The notes beneath the pieces were generated by a model. It saw only the letters and a list, made by a program, of their open reading frames with translations, did no database searches and was not told the origin of the DNA. A DNA stretch of 64,000 nucleotides from Mimachlamys varia (taxonomy: Eukaryota; Mollusca; Bivalvia; Pectinida; Pectinidae): contig OX392529.1 in NCBI GenBank assembly GCA_947623455.1, forward strand, positions 8,990,001 to 9,054,000, in the 5' to 3' direction. Positions 37,064 through 48,400 of this stretch are shown here, piece by piece. The first letter of the stretch is position 1, and each line of letters opens with the position of its first letter. The position numbers and the translations under genes are program-made.

Positions 37064-37194
37064 AGCATATGCAGCATGCCGTCAGTGATTCTAGTGGCTA
37101 CGCGGTGGGAATTAAAATTAGAATTAGAACTACTGAAGAAGTGGAAATTGCAGGTGCAAAACATATCCCTTTAATTAATTGATGACTGTAGAAA

Positions 37195-38275
37195 AAAGGA
37201 AGCACAATGGGCCTGCATCGCTCACCCGGTACCTTGTTTTTGCCAAATATTATGCTTCTTGGATTTTTGTTACTCAAAACAAATTGTTTAAAAGGTTTTA
37301 TCAGTGTTGACACTTGTGATCTTGAATACAGGTCATCCTGCTTGACAACGTTGTATGGCTACATCCAAGGAAACTTTCAGCCAAAAATCGTGCTTCTCAA
37401 ACTTGACACCTGTTACCTTGAATAAAGGTCAAGGTAATTCCTGTTCACAAACATTGGCGGGCTTATTGCAAGGAACCTTTCAGTCAAATACATTTTTGAA
37501 GCAAGCTTCTAGGACTTTTGGTTTGTCAGAAGAAGTTGTTTAAATTTTTTAACAGATTTGATCCATGTGACCTTGAATATGGGTCTTTTCTTTTCGCAAA
37601 CTTTGTCAGGCTTTTTTTCCCAGGGAACTTTTCAGTCATATGTCATGCTCCTAGGACTTTTGGTTTATCAGAAGATGTTGTTTAAAGGTTTGAACAGATT
37701 TGACCCCTGTGGCATTGATTATGGGTCAATGCCATTTGTTTTCGCTCACTTTGTTGGGCTTCATCGAATGAACCTTTCACCCAAATATCGTGCTTTTAGG
37801 CCTTTTGGTTAATAAGGAGAAGTCGTTTAAAGGCCCAATATACGTAACTTTCGGCAAACCTTGAAGCGAAAATCAAGCATAATAACGTTTTATATATATA
37901 GATTTAGTTCAGATTAACAGATATCAACAATATTCAAGATGAATTCTAACGCAGTTACCGGTACAGCAGCAGTTGAAACTCTGTATTTGTAAACACGCGT
38001 CCATTTTGAACTGTCTTCTAACTTCGGCTTGTTATTGAAGTGGGCCCCACCTGAATTATTTTCAATTCTTTGAATTTTTCTGTCAAGATTTTCTTATTAG
38101 TTACCGCTCAGGTTTTCTTCGTTTTATGCTTATTTTTGCATTGTTATCAACTGGATTTTTTTCCAGTTACGTATATTGGGCCTTTAAATAGAAAAGTTGA
38201 CGCCGAACGGATGGATGACGGACGCCCCGACATGGCACAAGCTCACTTAGTCCTTTGGGTCAGGTGAGCCAAAAT
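37195..38275. repeat. Mollusc-type interspersed repeat, four diverged monomers
   Basis: Four diverged monomers of about 140-150 bp, each with a GAACCTTTCAGTC-like segment, TTTGGTTTGTCAGAAGAAGT, and GACCTTGAATATGGGTC, ending in the tail GTCCTTTGGGTCAGGTGAGC. The open frames at 37207-37812 are periodic artefacts. The repeat is interrupted at 37831-38183 by a MITE. Confidence 0.7.
37831..38183. mobile_element. 353-bp MITE with TTAA duplication
   Basis: Termini AGGCCCAATATACGTAACT and its inverted copy, flanked by TTAA at 37827-37830 and 38184-38187. This is the target duplication typical of piggyBac-like elements. It lies inside the host interspersed repeat. Confidence 0.78.
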
Positions 38276-38559
38276 ATGAAATGTACTGTATGCATTCAAA
38301 TCGTGTACAAAGAAAATGTGTACATAAAGCTTCAGCAAACCAGCAATACGCCAGTAGAGTGTGTCACATAGATGGTTCACAGCCAACACACATGTGAGTC
38401 GCCATCCATCTTTCGTGGAAAAGAAAGCTCTCACAATCAGAGATCGAAGGCATTCTTTCAGTTTAGTATGAGGTTTGGTTGTGTACTGGGAAGAAAAAAT
38501 AAATGTTTTCATAGACGAAATACTGATGCATGGTTAGATGCTGTACTATTTCGTCAAGC

Positions 38560-39250
38560 ATCAGACTGGAGAGCCAAGGAGTGCTGGTTCAATTATCAGA
38601 CTGGAGAGCCAAGTATTGCAGGTTCAAGCATCAGCCTAGAGAGCCAAGTATTGCAGGTTCAATTATCAGACTGGAGAGCCAAGTATTGCAGGTTCAATTA
38701 TCAGACTATAGAGCCAAGTATTGCAGGTTCAAGCATCAGCCTAGAGAGCCAAGCATTGCAGGTTCAATTATCAGACTGGAGAGCCAAGTATTGCAGGTTC
38801 AATTATCAGACTGGAGAGCCAAGTATTGCAGGTTCAAGCTTCAGACTATAGAGCCAAGGATTGCAGGTTCAAGCATCAGCCTAGAGAGCCAAGTATTGCA
38901 GGTTCAATTATCAGACTGGAGAGCCAAGTATTGCAGGTTCAATTATCAGACTATAGAGCCAAGTATTGCAGGTTCAAGCATCAGCCTAGAGAGCCAAGTA
39001 TTGCAGGTTCAAGCATCAGCCTAGAGAGCCAAGTATTGCAGGTTCAAACATCAGACTAGAGAGCCAAGGATTGCAGGTTCAAGCATCAGCCTAGAGAGCC
39101 AAGTATTGCAGGTTCAAGCTTCAGACTATAGAGCCAAAGATTGTAGGTTTAAGAATCAGACTGGAGAGCAAAGGATTGAAGGTTTAATTATCAGACTGGA
39201 GAGCCATGGATGGCAGGTTCAAGCTTCAGACTGGAAAGCCAATTATTGCA
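38560..39250. repeat. 35-bp minisatellite, about 19 copies
   Basis: Units contain GCCAAGTATTGCAGGTTCAA with alternating AGCATCAGCCTAGAGA and TTATCAGACTGGAGA halves. The three open frames over this stretch are one unit read in three phases. Confidence 0.93.
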
Positions 39251-39254
39251 TTGT

Positions 39255-40190
39255 ATTCTTGTCAATTATAATCAAGCCCAGTGATCCTTGTCAATTATAA
39301 TCGAGCCCAGTTATCCCTCTCGATCATCATCATGCCCAGTGATCCCTGTCAATCATCATCATGCCCAGTGATCCTTGTCAATCATCATGCCCAGTGATCC
39401 TTGTCAATCATCATCATTCCCAGCGATCCTTGTCAATCATCATCATGCCAAGTGATCCTTGTCAATCATCATCATGCCCAGTGATCCTTGTCAATTATCA
39501 TCATGCCCAGCGATCCTTGTCAATCATCATCATGCCCAGTGATCCTTGTCAATCATCATCATGCCCAGTGATCCCTGTCAATCATCATCAAGCCCAGTGA
39601 TCCTTGTCAATCATCATCATGCCCAGTGATCCTTGTCAATCATCATCATGCCCAGTGATCCTTGTCAATCATCATCATGCCCAGTGATCCCTGTTAATCA
39701 TCATCATGCCCAGTGATCCTTGTCAATCATCATCATGCCCAGTGATCCTTGTTAATCATCATCATGCCCAGCGATCCTTGTCAATCATAATCAAGCCCAG
39801 TGATCCTTGTCAATCATCATCATGCCCAGTGATCCTTGTCAATCATCATCATGCCCAGTGATCCTTGTCAATCATCATCATGCCCAGTGATCCTTGTCAA
39901 TCATCATCAAGCCCAGTGATCCTTGTCAATCATCATCATGCCCAGTGATCCTTGTCAATCATCATCATGCCCAGTGATCCTTGTCAATCATCATCATGCC
40001 CAGTGATCCCTGTTAATTATCATCATGCCCAGTGATCCTTGTCAATCATCATCATGCCCAGTGATCCTTGTCAATCATCATCATGCCCAGTGATCCTTGT
40101 CAATTATCATCATGCCCAGTGATCCCTGTTAATCATCGTCATGCCCAGTGATCCCTGTCAATTATCGTCATGTCCGTGATTCTCATCAGT
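39255..40190. repeat. 29-bp minisatellite, about 32 copies
   Basis: Units contain CATCATCATGCCCAGTGATC and CTTGTCAAT. It directly follows the 35-bp array but is unrelated in sequence. Confidence 0.94.
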
Positions 40191-41648
40191 CATCATCAAG
40201 CCAAGTGACAATGTTTTTGCTATGGGTAATTAGTTTTCTGGACCAGAACTTTCCCTGGATTGGTATAAACTCCAAACCCAGCATTGAAGGCAACTTACAT
40301 GAAATATACGACATAAAAAACGTTTTCCAAAAAGCACGTTTTATTTATTTTAAAACAGCTGTATATTTACATGTATACATATTCACACAACTGCTTATCT
40401 GTACATCTTTCTCACTGCCCAGGTATCCTCACACTCTAGTCATACACAACTACACTTATCATAGACACCTACACTTCTCCATACTCACCTCACGTCCATC
40501 AATCAAGCACTACACTCTCCAAAATATACCACAGTTACAGCACATCTACCAACCATACAATACACCAAATGATGCTCTGTACAAAAAAAACATAGAATTG
40601 TATTATAAACAAACAATATATAGAATGGTATTCTATAGAAAATCAAATGTAAACAGTCCACATTTAAGACAATAAAATACAAGTTCACCATGCCCCCTGT
40701 TATATAGTATATACCAGGTACATTGTATATTAGGTCCAATATCCTCTTTCCTTTATGAAAGGCTCTCAGTTTATGCTAGGAAAGAACTAAATTCAGTGAA
40801 ATCAAAAGATTGTGAATAGAAAAATTGATTGGTTTATTAAATTATTCCATAGTTCTTGCAAACTTCAATTTGATCATTTCAAAAAAAAATGTAAAATGAA
40901 GTTAAAGATTTTTCCCATGCTATAATGATACAACAAGGAACAGTATTCCAAGTTATCAGTAGTTTCAAACCTGTACAAAGGGTCATAACTCTCCATTTAG
41001 TTGAATACTTCCATCCAAATAGATACCAACTTGCATTCAATTCGATAGTTGTAAGGAAGAGTATACAGAATTTGCTGCTAACAAAAAGTTTTGTGATAAT
41101 AAGGACTGTAACCCTGATAAAGATGGGCACAAGTTTAGATTTCAGTACAGGACACTCTAGTAGATCTGTCTTCCTTAATCATATCCATGAACGGCAAGAG
41201 ATCAAACATTGCTACAATGGCACAGGTTATGTATACCCAGGTACTAATTATTCCACACTCTGAACGCTGACAGCAGAATAACAAGTGGAGAAGTTGTCAG
41301 AACAGCTTTGATGGCATCTCAATATTCGTTTGAAGCAAGGAAACTTTCCAGGGAACCATTCGACCATTTATATATTTATATAATCCCATTCATCCTATGC
41401 AGAAATGCTTTAGTTCAATCTTCTCTGTATAGCACGGATAAAGAAATTGAGAGAGATAGCAAATTAACCATGCTATCACAGATTAGATGAGGGATCATTG
41501 TAAACCTCTCATTCAAATTCACTCAGTGAAAATTAGACTTGCTTCTATTAATGACTCCTGTCCAAAGCATATTCAATCAAGATAATGGGACTGTCAATCA
41601 CCCATCACAACAATGAAACCTGTACAAGAAGTCTTAACAAGAAAATGT
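40191..41648. other. Unique spacer, possible distal 3' UTR of CDC73
   Basis: No gene recognised. On the minus strand AATAAA occurs at 40833-40838 and again near 40341-40350. These are the first such signals I find downstream of the CDC73 stop codon, so the transcript could in principle end here after passing through both arrays. This is inference only. Confidence 0.3.
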
Positions 41649-44517
41649 ACATAGAACTGGGTACATTACAGTAATGTTAGGGACAGCCTCCAGTATCTCA
41701 ATCTACCATTCACCAGATCCCATTCTGTCCTAGTAACATAGAACTTGGAACATTACAGTAATGTTAGGGACAGCCTCCAGTATCTCAATCTACCATTCAC
41801 CAGATCCCATTCTGTCCTAGTTACATAGAACTGGGAACATTACAGTAATGTTAGGGACAGCCTCCAGTATCTCAATCTACCATTCACCAGATCCCATTCT
41901 GTCCTAGTTACATAGAACTGGGAACATTACAGTAATGTTAGGGACAGCCTCCAGTATCTCAATCTACCATTCACCAGATCCCATTCTGTCCTAGTTACAT
42001 AGAACTGGGAACATTACAGTAATGTTAGGGACAGCCTCCAGTATCTCAATCTACCATTCACCAGATCCCATTCTGTCCTAGTTACATAGAACTGGGAACA
42101 TTACAGTAATGTTAGGGACAGCCTCCAGTATCTCCATCTACCATTCACCAGATCCCATTCTGTCCTAGTTACATAGAACTGGGAACATTACAGTAATGTT
42201 AGGGACAGCCTCCAGTATCTCCATCTACCATTCACCAGATCCCATCCTGTCCTAGTTACATAGGACTGAGAACATTACAGTAATGTTAGGGACAGCCTCC
42301 AGTATCTCAATCTACCATTCACCAGATCCCATTCTGTCCTAGTTACATAGGACTGAGAACATTACAGTAATGTTAGGGACAGCCTCCAGTATCTCCATCT
42401 ACCATTCACCAGATCCCATTCTGTCCTAGTTACGTAGAACTGAGAACATTACAGTAATGTTAGGGACAGCCTCCAGTATCTCCATCTACCATTCACCAGA
42501 TCCCATTCTGTACTAGTTACGTAGAACTGAGAACATTACAGTAATGTTAGGGACAGCCTCCAGTATCTCCATCTACCATTCACCAGATCCCATTCTGTCC
42601 TAGTTACATAGAACTGGGAACATTACAGTAATGTTAGGGAGAGCCTCCAGTATCTCCATCTACCATTCACCAGATCCCATTCTGTCCTAGTTACATAGAA
42701 CTGGGAACATTACAGTAATGTTAGGGAGAGCCTCCAGTATCTCCATCTACCATTCACCAGATCCCATTCTGTCCTAGTTACATAGAACTGAGAACATTAC
42801 AGTAATGTTAGGGAGAGCCTCCAGTATCTCAATCTACCATTCACCAGATCCCATTCTGTCCTAGTTACATAGAACTGGGTACATTACAGTAATGTTAGGG
42901 AGAGCCTCCAGTATCTCAATCTACCATTCACCAGATCCCATTCTGTCCTAGTTACATAGGACTGAGAACATTACAGTAATGTTAGGGACAGCCTCCAGTA
43001 TCTCAATCTACCATTCACCAGATCCCATTCTGTCCTAGTTACATAGAACTGAGAACATTACAGTAATGTTAGGGACAGCCTCCAGTATCTCAATCTACCA
43101 TTCACCAGATCCCATTCTGTCCTAGTTACATAGAACTGAGAACATTACAGTAATGTTAGGGACAGCCTCCAGTATCTCAATCTACCATTCACCAGATCCC
43201 ATTCTGTCCTAGTTACATAGAACTGGGTACATTACAGTAATGTTAGGGACAGCCTCCAGTATCTCAATCTACCATTCACCAGATCCCATTCTGTCCTAGT
43301 TACATAGGACTGAGAACATTACAGTAATGTTAGGGAGAGCCTCCAGTATCTCAATCTACCATTCACCAGATCCCATTCTGTCCTAGTTACATAGAACTGA
43401 GAACATTACAGTAATGTTAGGGAGAGCCTCCAGTATCTCAATCTACCATTCACCAGATCCCATTCTGTCCTAGTTACATAGAACTGGGTACATTACAGTA
43501 ATGTTAGGGACAGCCTCCAGTATCTCAATCTACCATTCACCAGATCCCATTCTGTCCTAGTTACATAGAACTGAGAACATTACAGTAATGTTAGGGACAG
43601 CCTCCAGTATCTCAATCTACCATTCACCAGATCCCATTCTGTCCTAGTTACATAGGACTGAGAACATTACAGTAATGTTAGGGACAGCCTCCAGTATCTC
43701 AATCTACCATTCACCAGATCCCATTCTGTCCTAGTTACATAGAACTGAGAACATTACAGTAATGTTAGGGACAGCCTCCAGTATCTCAATCTACCATTCA
43801 CCAGATCCCATTCTGTCCTAGTTACATAGAACTGAGAACATTACAGTAATGTTAGGGACAGCCTCCAGTATCTCAATCTACCATTCACCAGATCCCATTC
43901 TGTCCTAGTTACATAGAACTGGGTACATTACAGTAATGTTAGGGACAGCCTCCAGTATCTCAATCTACCATTCACCAGATCCCATTCTGTCCTAGTTACA
44001 TAGAACTGGGAACATTACAGTAATGTTAGGGACAGCCTCCAGTATCTCAATCCACCATTCACCAGATCCCATTCTGTCCTAGTTACATAGAACTGAGAAC
44101 ATTACAGTAATGTTAGGGACAGCCTCCAGTATCTCAATCCACCATTCACCAGATCCCATTCTGTCCTAGTTACATAGAACTGAGAACATTACAGTAATGT
44201 TAGGGACAGCCTCCAGTATCTCAATCCACCATTCACCAGATCCCATTCTGTCCTAGTTACATAGAACTGAGAACATTACAGTAATGTTAGGGACAGCCTC
44301 CAGTATCTAAATCCACCATTCACCAGATCCCATTCTGTCCTAGTTACATAGAACTGAGAACATTACAGTAATGTTAGGGACAGCCTCCAGTATCTAAATC
44401 CACCATTCACCAGATCCCATTCTGTCCTAGTTACATAGAACTGAGAACATTACAGTAATGTTAGGGACAGCCTCCAGTATCTAAATCCACCATTCACCAG
44501 ATCCCATTCTGTCCTAG
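41649..44517. repeat. 87-bp satellite-like array, about 33 copies
   Basis: Highly uniform 87-bp units without indels. Each contains the exact 17-bp palindrome AACATTACAGTAATGTT (first base variable in some units) and the segment ACCAGATCCCATTCTGTCCT. Variants (ACTGGG/ACTGAG, GGGACAG/GGGAGAG, CTCAATC/CTCCATC/CTAAATC) occur in runs of neighbouring units, indicating local amplification. Confidence 0.96.
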
Positions 44518-45250
44518 TGACAGAGTTGGTAATGAGATCCCATTCTGTCCTTGTGACAGATTTGGTAACAAGATCTCAATCTGCCTGAATAAGTTAGTAG
44601 GTATTAATCAAGATCCCATTCTGTCCTAATAACAAAGGAGGCAACAAGATCCCATTCTGTCCTACTTGCTTAGAAGGTAACAAGATCCCATTCTGTCCTT
44701 CTTGCTTGGAAGGTAACAAGATCCCATTCTGTCCTAGTTATGTAGAAGGTAACAAGATCCCATTCTGTCCTAGTTACGTAGAAAGTAACAAGATCCCATT
44801 CTGTCCTAGTAACATAGTTGGTACCAAGGTCCCATTCTGTCCTAGTTACATAGTTGGTAACAAGATCCCATTCTATCCTAGTTATGTAGAAGGTAACAAG
44901 ATCCCATTCTGTCCTAGTAACGTAGAAGGTAACAAGATTCCATTCTGTCCTAGTTACATAGTTGGTAACAAGATCCCATTCTGTCCTAGTTACATAGTTG
45001 GTAACAAGATCCCATTCTGTCCTAGTTACATAGTTGGTAACAAGATCATATTCTGTCCTAGTTACATAGTTGGTAACAAGATCCCATTCTGTCCTAGTTA
45101 CGTAGAAGGTAACAAGATCCCATTCTGTCCTAGTTACATAGTTGGTAACAAGATCCCATTCTGTCCTAGTTATATAGTTGGTAACAAGGTCCCATTCTGT
45201 CCTAGTTATATAGTTGGTAACAAGATCCCATTCTGTCCTGGTTACATTAT
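44518..45250. repeat. 36-bp array derived from the 87-bp unit
   Basis: About 20 units of 36 bp with AACAAGATCCCATTCTGTCC and TAGTTACATAGTTGG. The first 26 bases or so correspond to the right end of the 87-bp unit, so this is a shortened derivative. The 187-codon plus-strand frame over it is open because of the period. Confidence 0.93.
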
Positions 45251-45403
45251 CTTCTTAATGAGAACTTAACCAGTCATGCTGACACACCGAGACCCAGTCA
45301 GTAACTCTGTCTTGTATAATCCCAGAATGTAACACTAGATCTGTACTGTTAGTATTGAACTCCTGGAGTTTAACAGGGTTGCATTCTTCATGCTATTTCC
45401 TTC

Positions 45404-45440
45404 TCAGTGTCTCAGATGAGGCTTGTGTTTGGCCATGTGC
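45404..45440 (-). CDS. CDC73: CDC73 exon 14, terminal micro-coding exon (residues 531-542)
   Basis: Acceptor TATTTCAG|G followed by [11 protein letters not shown] and TGA at 45406-45404. It matches the conserved C-terminal pattern xMxKHKxHLRx of the family, which is why it was preferred to the TAG beyond exon 13. Confidence 0.9.
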
Positions 45441-48400
45441 CTGAAATAAACCATACATATGTTACAAGTTGTATGTCTTGCTTTTATCAATTTACAGAGA
45501 AAATTGTCCATCAAAAAATGCAGGAAACCATGTTTCTTTTGTGTGGTTTTTACTTTAACATTCCCAGTCAAATAAATTTGTGAAAGCTAATCACTACAAA
45601 TTATGATTGGTATGACTCATTAAACTGGCTGTACATGTAACATAATTATTTTTCACGAAATTTAAGTGCCACAATCTAGCATTGTCGGATACCCACGGTT
45701 GATCTCGCTTCGCTAACTCACTCATCACCCGTGGGCAAACTCGCCAAGAAATCCTCGTAGGTAATTAATATGTACGAAGCATTTGATTGGTTCCAGTGCA
45801 GTTTCGCAATGGATTTTAAACCAATTAGAATTAGCGTTATATAATCTATACGGAAGCATAACCTAGATAAGTAGCACTGTATTGCTCTTGACTTGTTTTT
45901 GAAGTCAAAGACCTGCAAGACTTGTCTTGTATGATTTTTAAACAAAATTCAAAAGACTTAATTGACGCCGCCATCGTTGTGAACACGTCTTCTACTCGCC
46001 GTTTACACACTTTCTCATGGGCACAGCCATTGTTGTGTATGGTGTACCACCAAACGGGTCTTCAACCTGGAGAGTTCCGAATTACATATAAGATTTTCTG
46101 ATTGGTCCGTTCTTATATACGAATTACCATATTTTACGAGGATTTCTCAGCGAGTTTGCCCACGGGTGATGAGTGAGTTAGCGAAGCGAGATCAATTGTG
46201 GGTATCCGACGAAGCAATCTAGTTGTGATGCAGAAATCTGGAAAGTTAGTAACCATGAAAGAGACTTGGTTTAAAGCATAATACATTAGCTTTAGTGTAC
46301 AGTCAACTACACAGTTGGGTATGATGTAAAAGAAATGGATCAATCTATAAAAAGAACAGACATGTGCAGAATGACATTATACTCATCAGAGATCTGGCAG
46401 AGAAGCTGTTATTGAGAAGACATGTAGTCTTTTCATCAGAAATATTACAACTCGCCCAAGATTTTAAAGACAAACACATATGCTTGTTGATCAGGTAAAT
46501 GAAGAAAAACTACTGGATTTTACAGAAAAATAAGACGACCTACTTATCTAGGATCTCCCAGACTTGTTGCAGGTTGGCACGGTCAAGATGGCGCTTGTTT
46601 CTGTCCAAGGAAACAACATACACATCCCACTTCTTCACATTGTTGTCAATGGGCAGTTCTGCCCACTTCAGGTGGAAAGCTTTGACTGTAACATAACAAC
46701 CTTATATAAGACAAGGGGGACTAAATCTTTTACGACTCTTCTACCCGAGACATCAAGTCAGGAAGCATTAAAACATTTAGTGAAATGAAGTAGAGAGAAA
46801 GCCAATGTGCATTAACTGGCCATGCTGTATTTCTCATTAAAAAAACAAACAAACAAACAAAACATGGTAAACATTGTTTTTCTACAATTTGTACATTTCA
46901 TTATATATTTGCGGAGACCCTGTGGAACCCCTAACAAATATGCAAACATACATAATATGCCTGAAAAACTGTATGTCTCACAAGATAAAAATTCTGCAGA
47001 AAGTTATCCATGGTTTCTGATGGTGTAGTGCATTTTTATTTGATGATAATCATAAATATATGTGTCCAAAAGCCCTTTCATATTCCATTAATGTCACAGA
47101 TGATATTTTAAATCAACTGCACTAATTCTTGAGTTTAAGCTAACAATAATTTGATTTTAACAACGAGTATTGTGAATGCACCAATACATTATTGTGCTTA
47201 TCTGTTTAAATTAGGTTATGCACTAAAGTTAATATATTTACAGAAACTTTTGATACCATTTTGACCCAGTCTGTCGGGTTTCATGGGAGTAAGTCATTAA
47301 TCTGTACAAATCTGAATTTCTATAGCCAATGGATTTCAGCACCACAATTGTTATCGCAAAAATCTATGACACAAACAGATACTTACTCCTGGAGAAGATT
47401 TCTACAGGAACGCCATCCCAGGGCCATCCCTTAAACTGCCAGGCCGGTCCTTGTACAAACACTGCTACAACACGGTCCCTAAATGTACAGAAAGGACACA
47501 AATAGAATAGTCATGTTTCCATATCAGTATAAAACACTACAGAGATACATCAGATTACAGATAAAATTAGATAGTGATTACTATTTATTAAAATAGTGAT
47601 CACTGATACAAACAAAAAGGTTTACATATTAACAATTCCAGCAAGTTATTAGTACTTATAAGTTCATGAACATGTAGGATGTAGGATTTACCAGTCGTCC
47701 GGTGAGAGTTTGAGGGGGTTGTCGATGATTCGGTACGGCACAGTCAAGTTGCCAGCCTTACGACGCTGAATCAACACTTCATTGTCACGCTTGGTTCCCT
47801 GTGCCTTCTTCTCTTCTGTGCTGACAAATCTGTGAGGGAAAATTATTAAAATACGTAGTTACACAGTGAATTAAAGACAGCAATGTCCTGGTCATTCAGC
47901 AAATGTCATTAAAATCAACAAGATATTCACTTCTATGGTCAATCCATACTGTTACATTGAGTGTAAGGTACCTGTGATCCTGAAGGATGTCTTTGGCGTT
48001 GAACATGGTGATGATAGAGGTGGTGGCAGCTGGTATAATAATGATTGGTGTCCGAGACCCTGTAAGGTAACATCAGCTTATTATAGTCTAGTGTACATAC
48101 AAATATATATATAATAATGATGGGTGTCCGAGACCCTGTAAGGTAACATCAGCTTATTATAGTCTAGTGTACATACAAATATATAATAATGATGGGTGCC
48201 CGAGACCCTGTAAGGTAACATCAACTTATTATAGTCTAGTGTACATACAAATATATAATAATGATGGGTGTCCGAGACCCTGTAAGGTAACATCAGCGTA
48301 TTATAGTCTACTGTACATACAAATATATAATAATGATGGGTGTCCGATACCCTGTAAGGTTACATCAGCTTATTATAGTCTAGTGTACATACAAATATAT

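Noticed and set aside
40925..41263. 112-codon plus-strand frame as a gene
   Set aside because: No domain, no supporting splice sites, and comparable frames occur on the opposite strand.
44706..45269. 187-codon frame with GNKIPFCPSYIV repeats
   Set aside because: 36-bp periodic array downstream of CDC73, on the opposite strand, with no signal or homology.
46541..46543. TAG after exon 13 as the CDC73 stop codon
   Set aside because: It lies in a good donor (GTAGGT), and exon 14 at 45440-45404 restores the conserved KHKxHLR terminus in phase.
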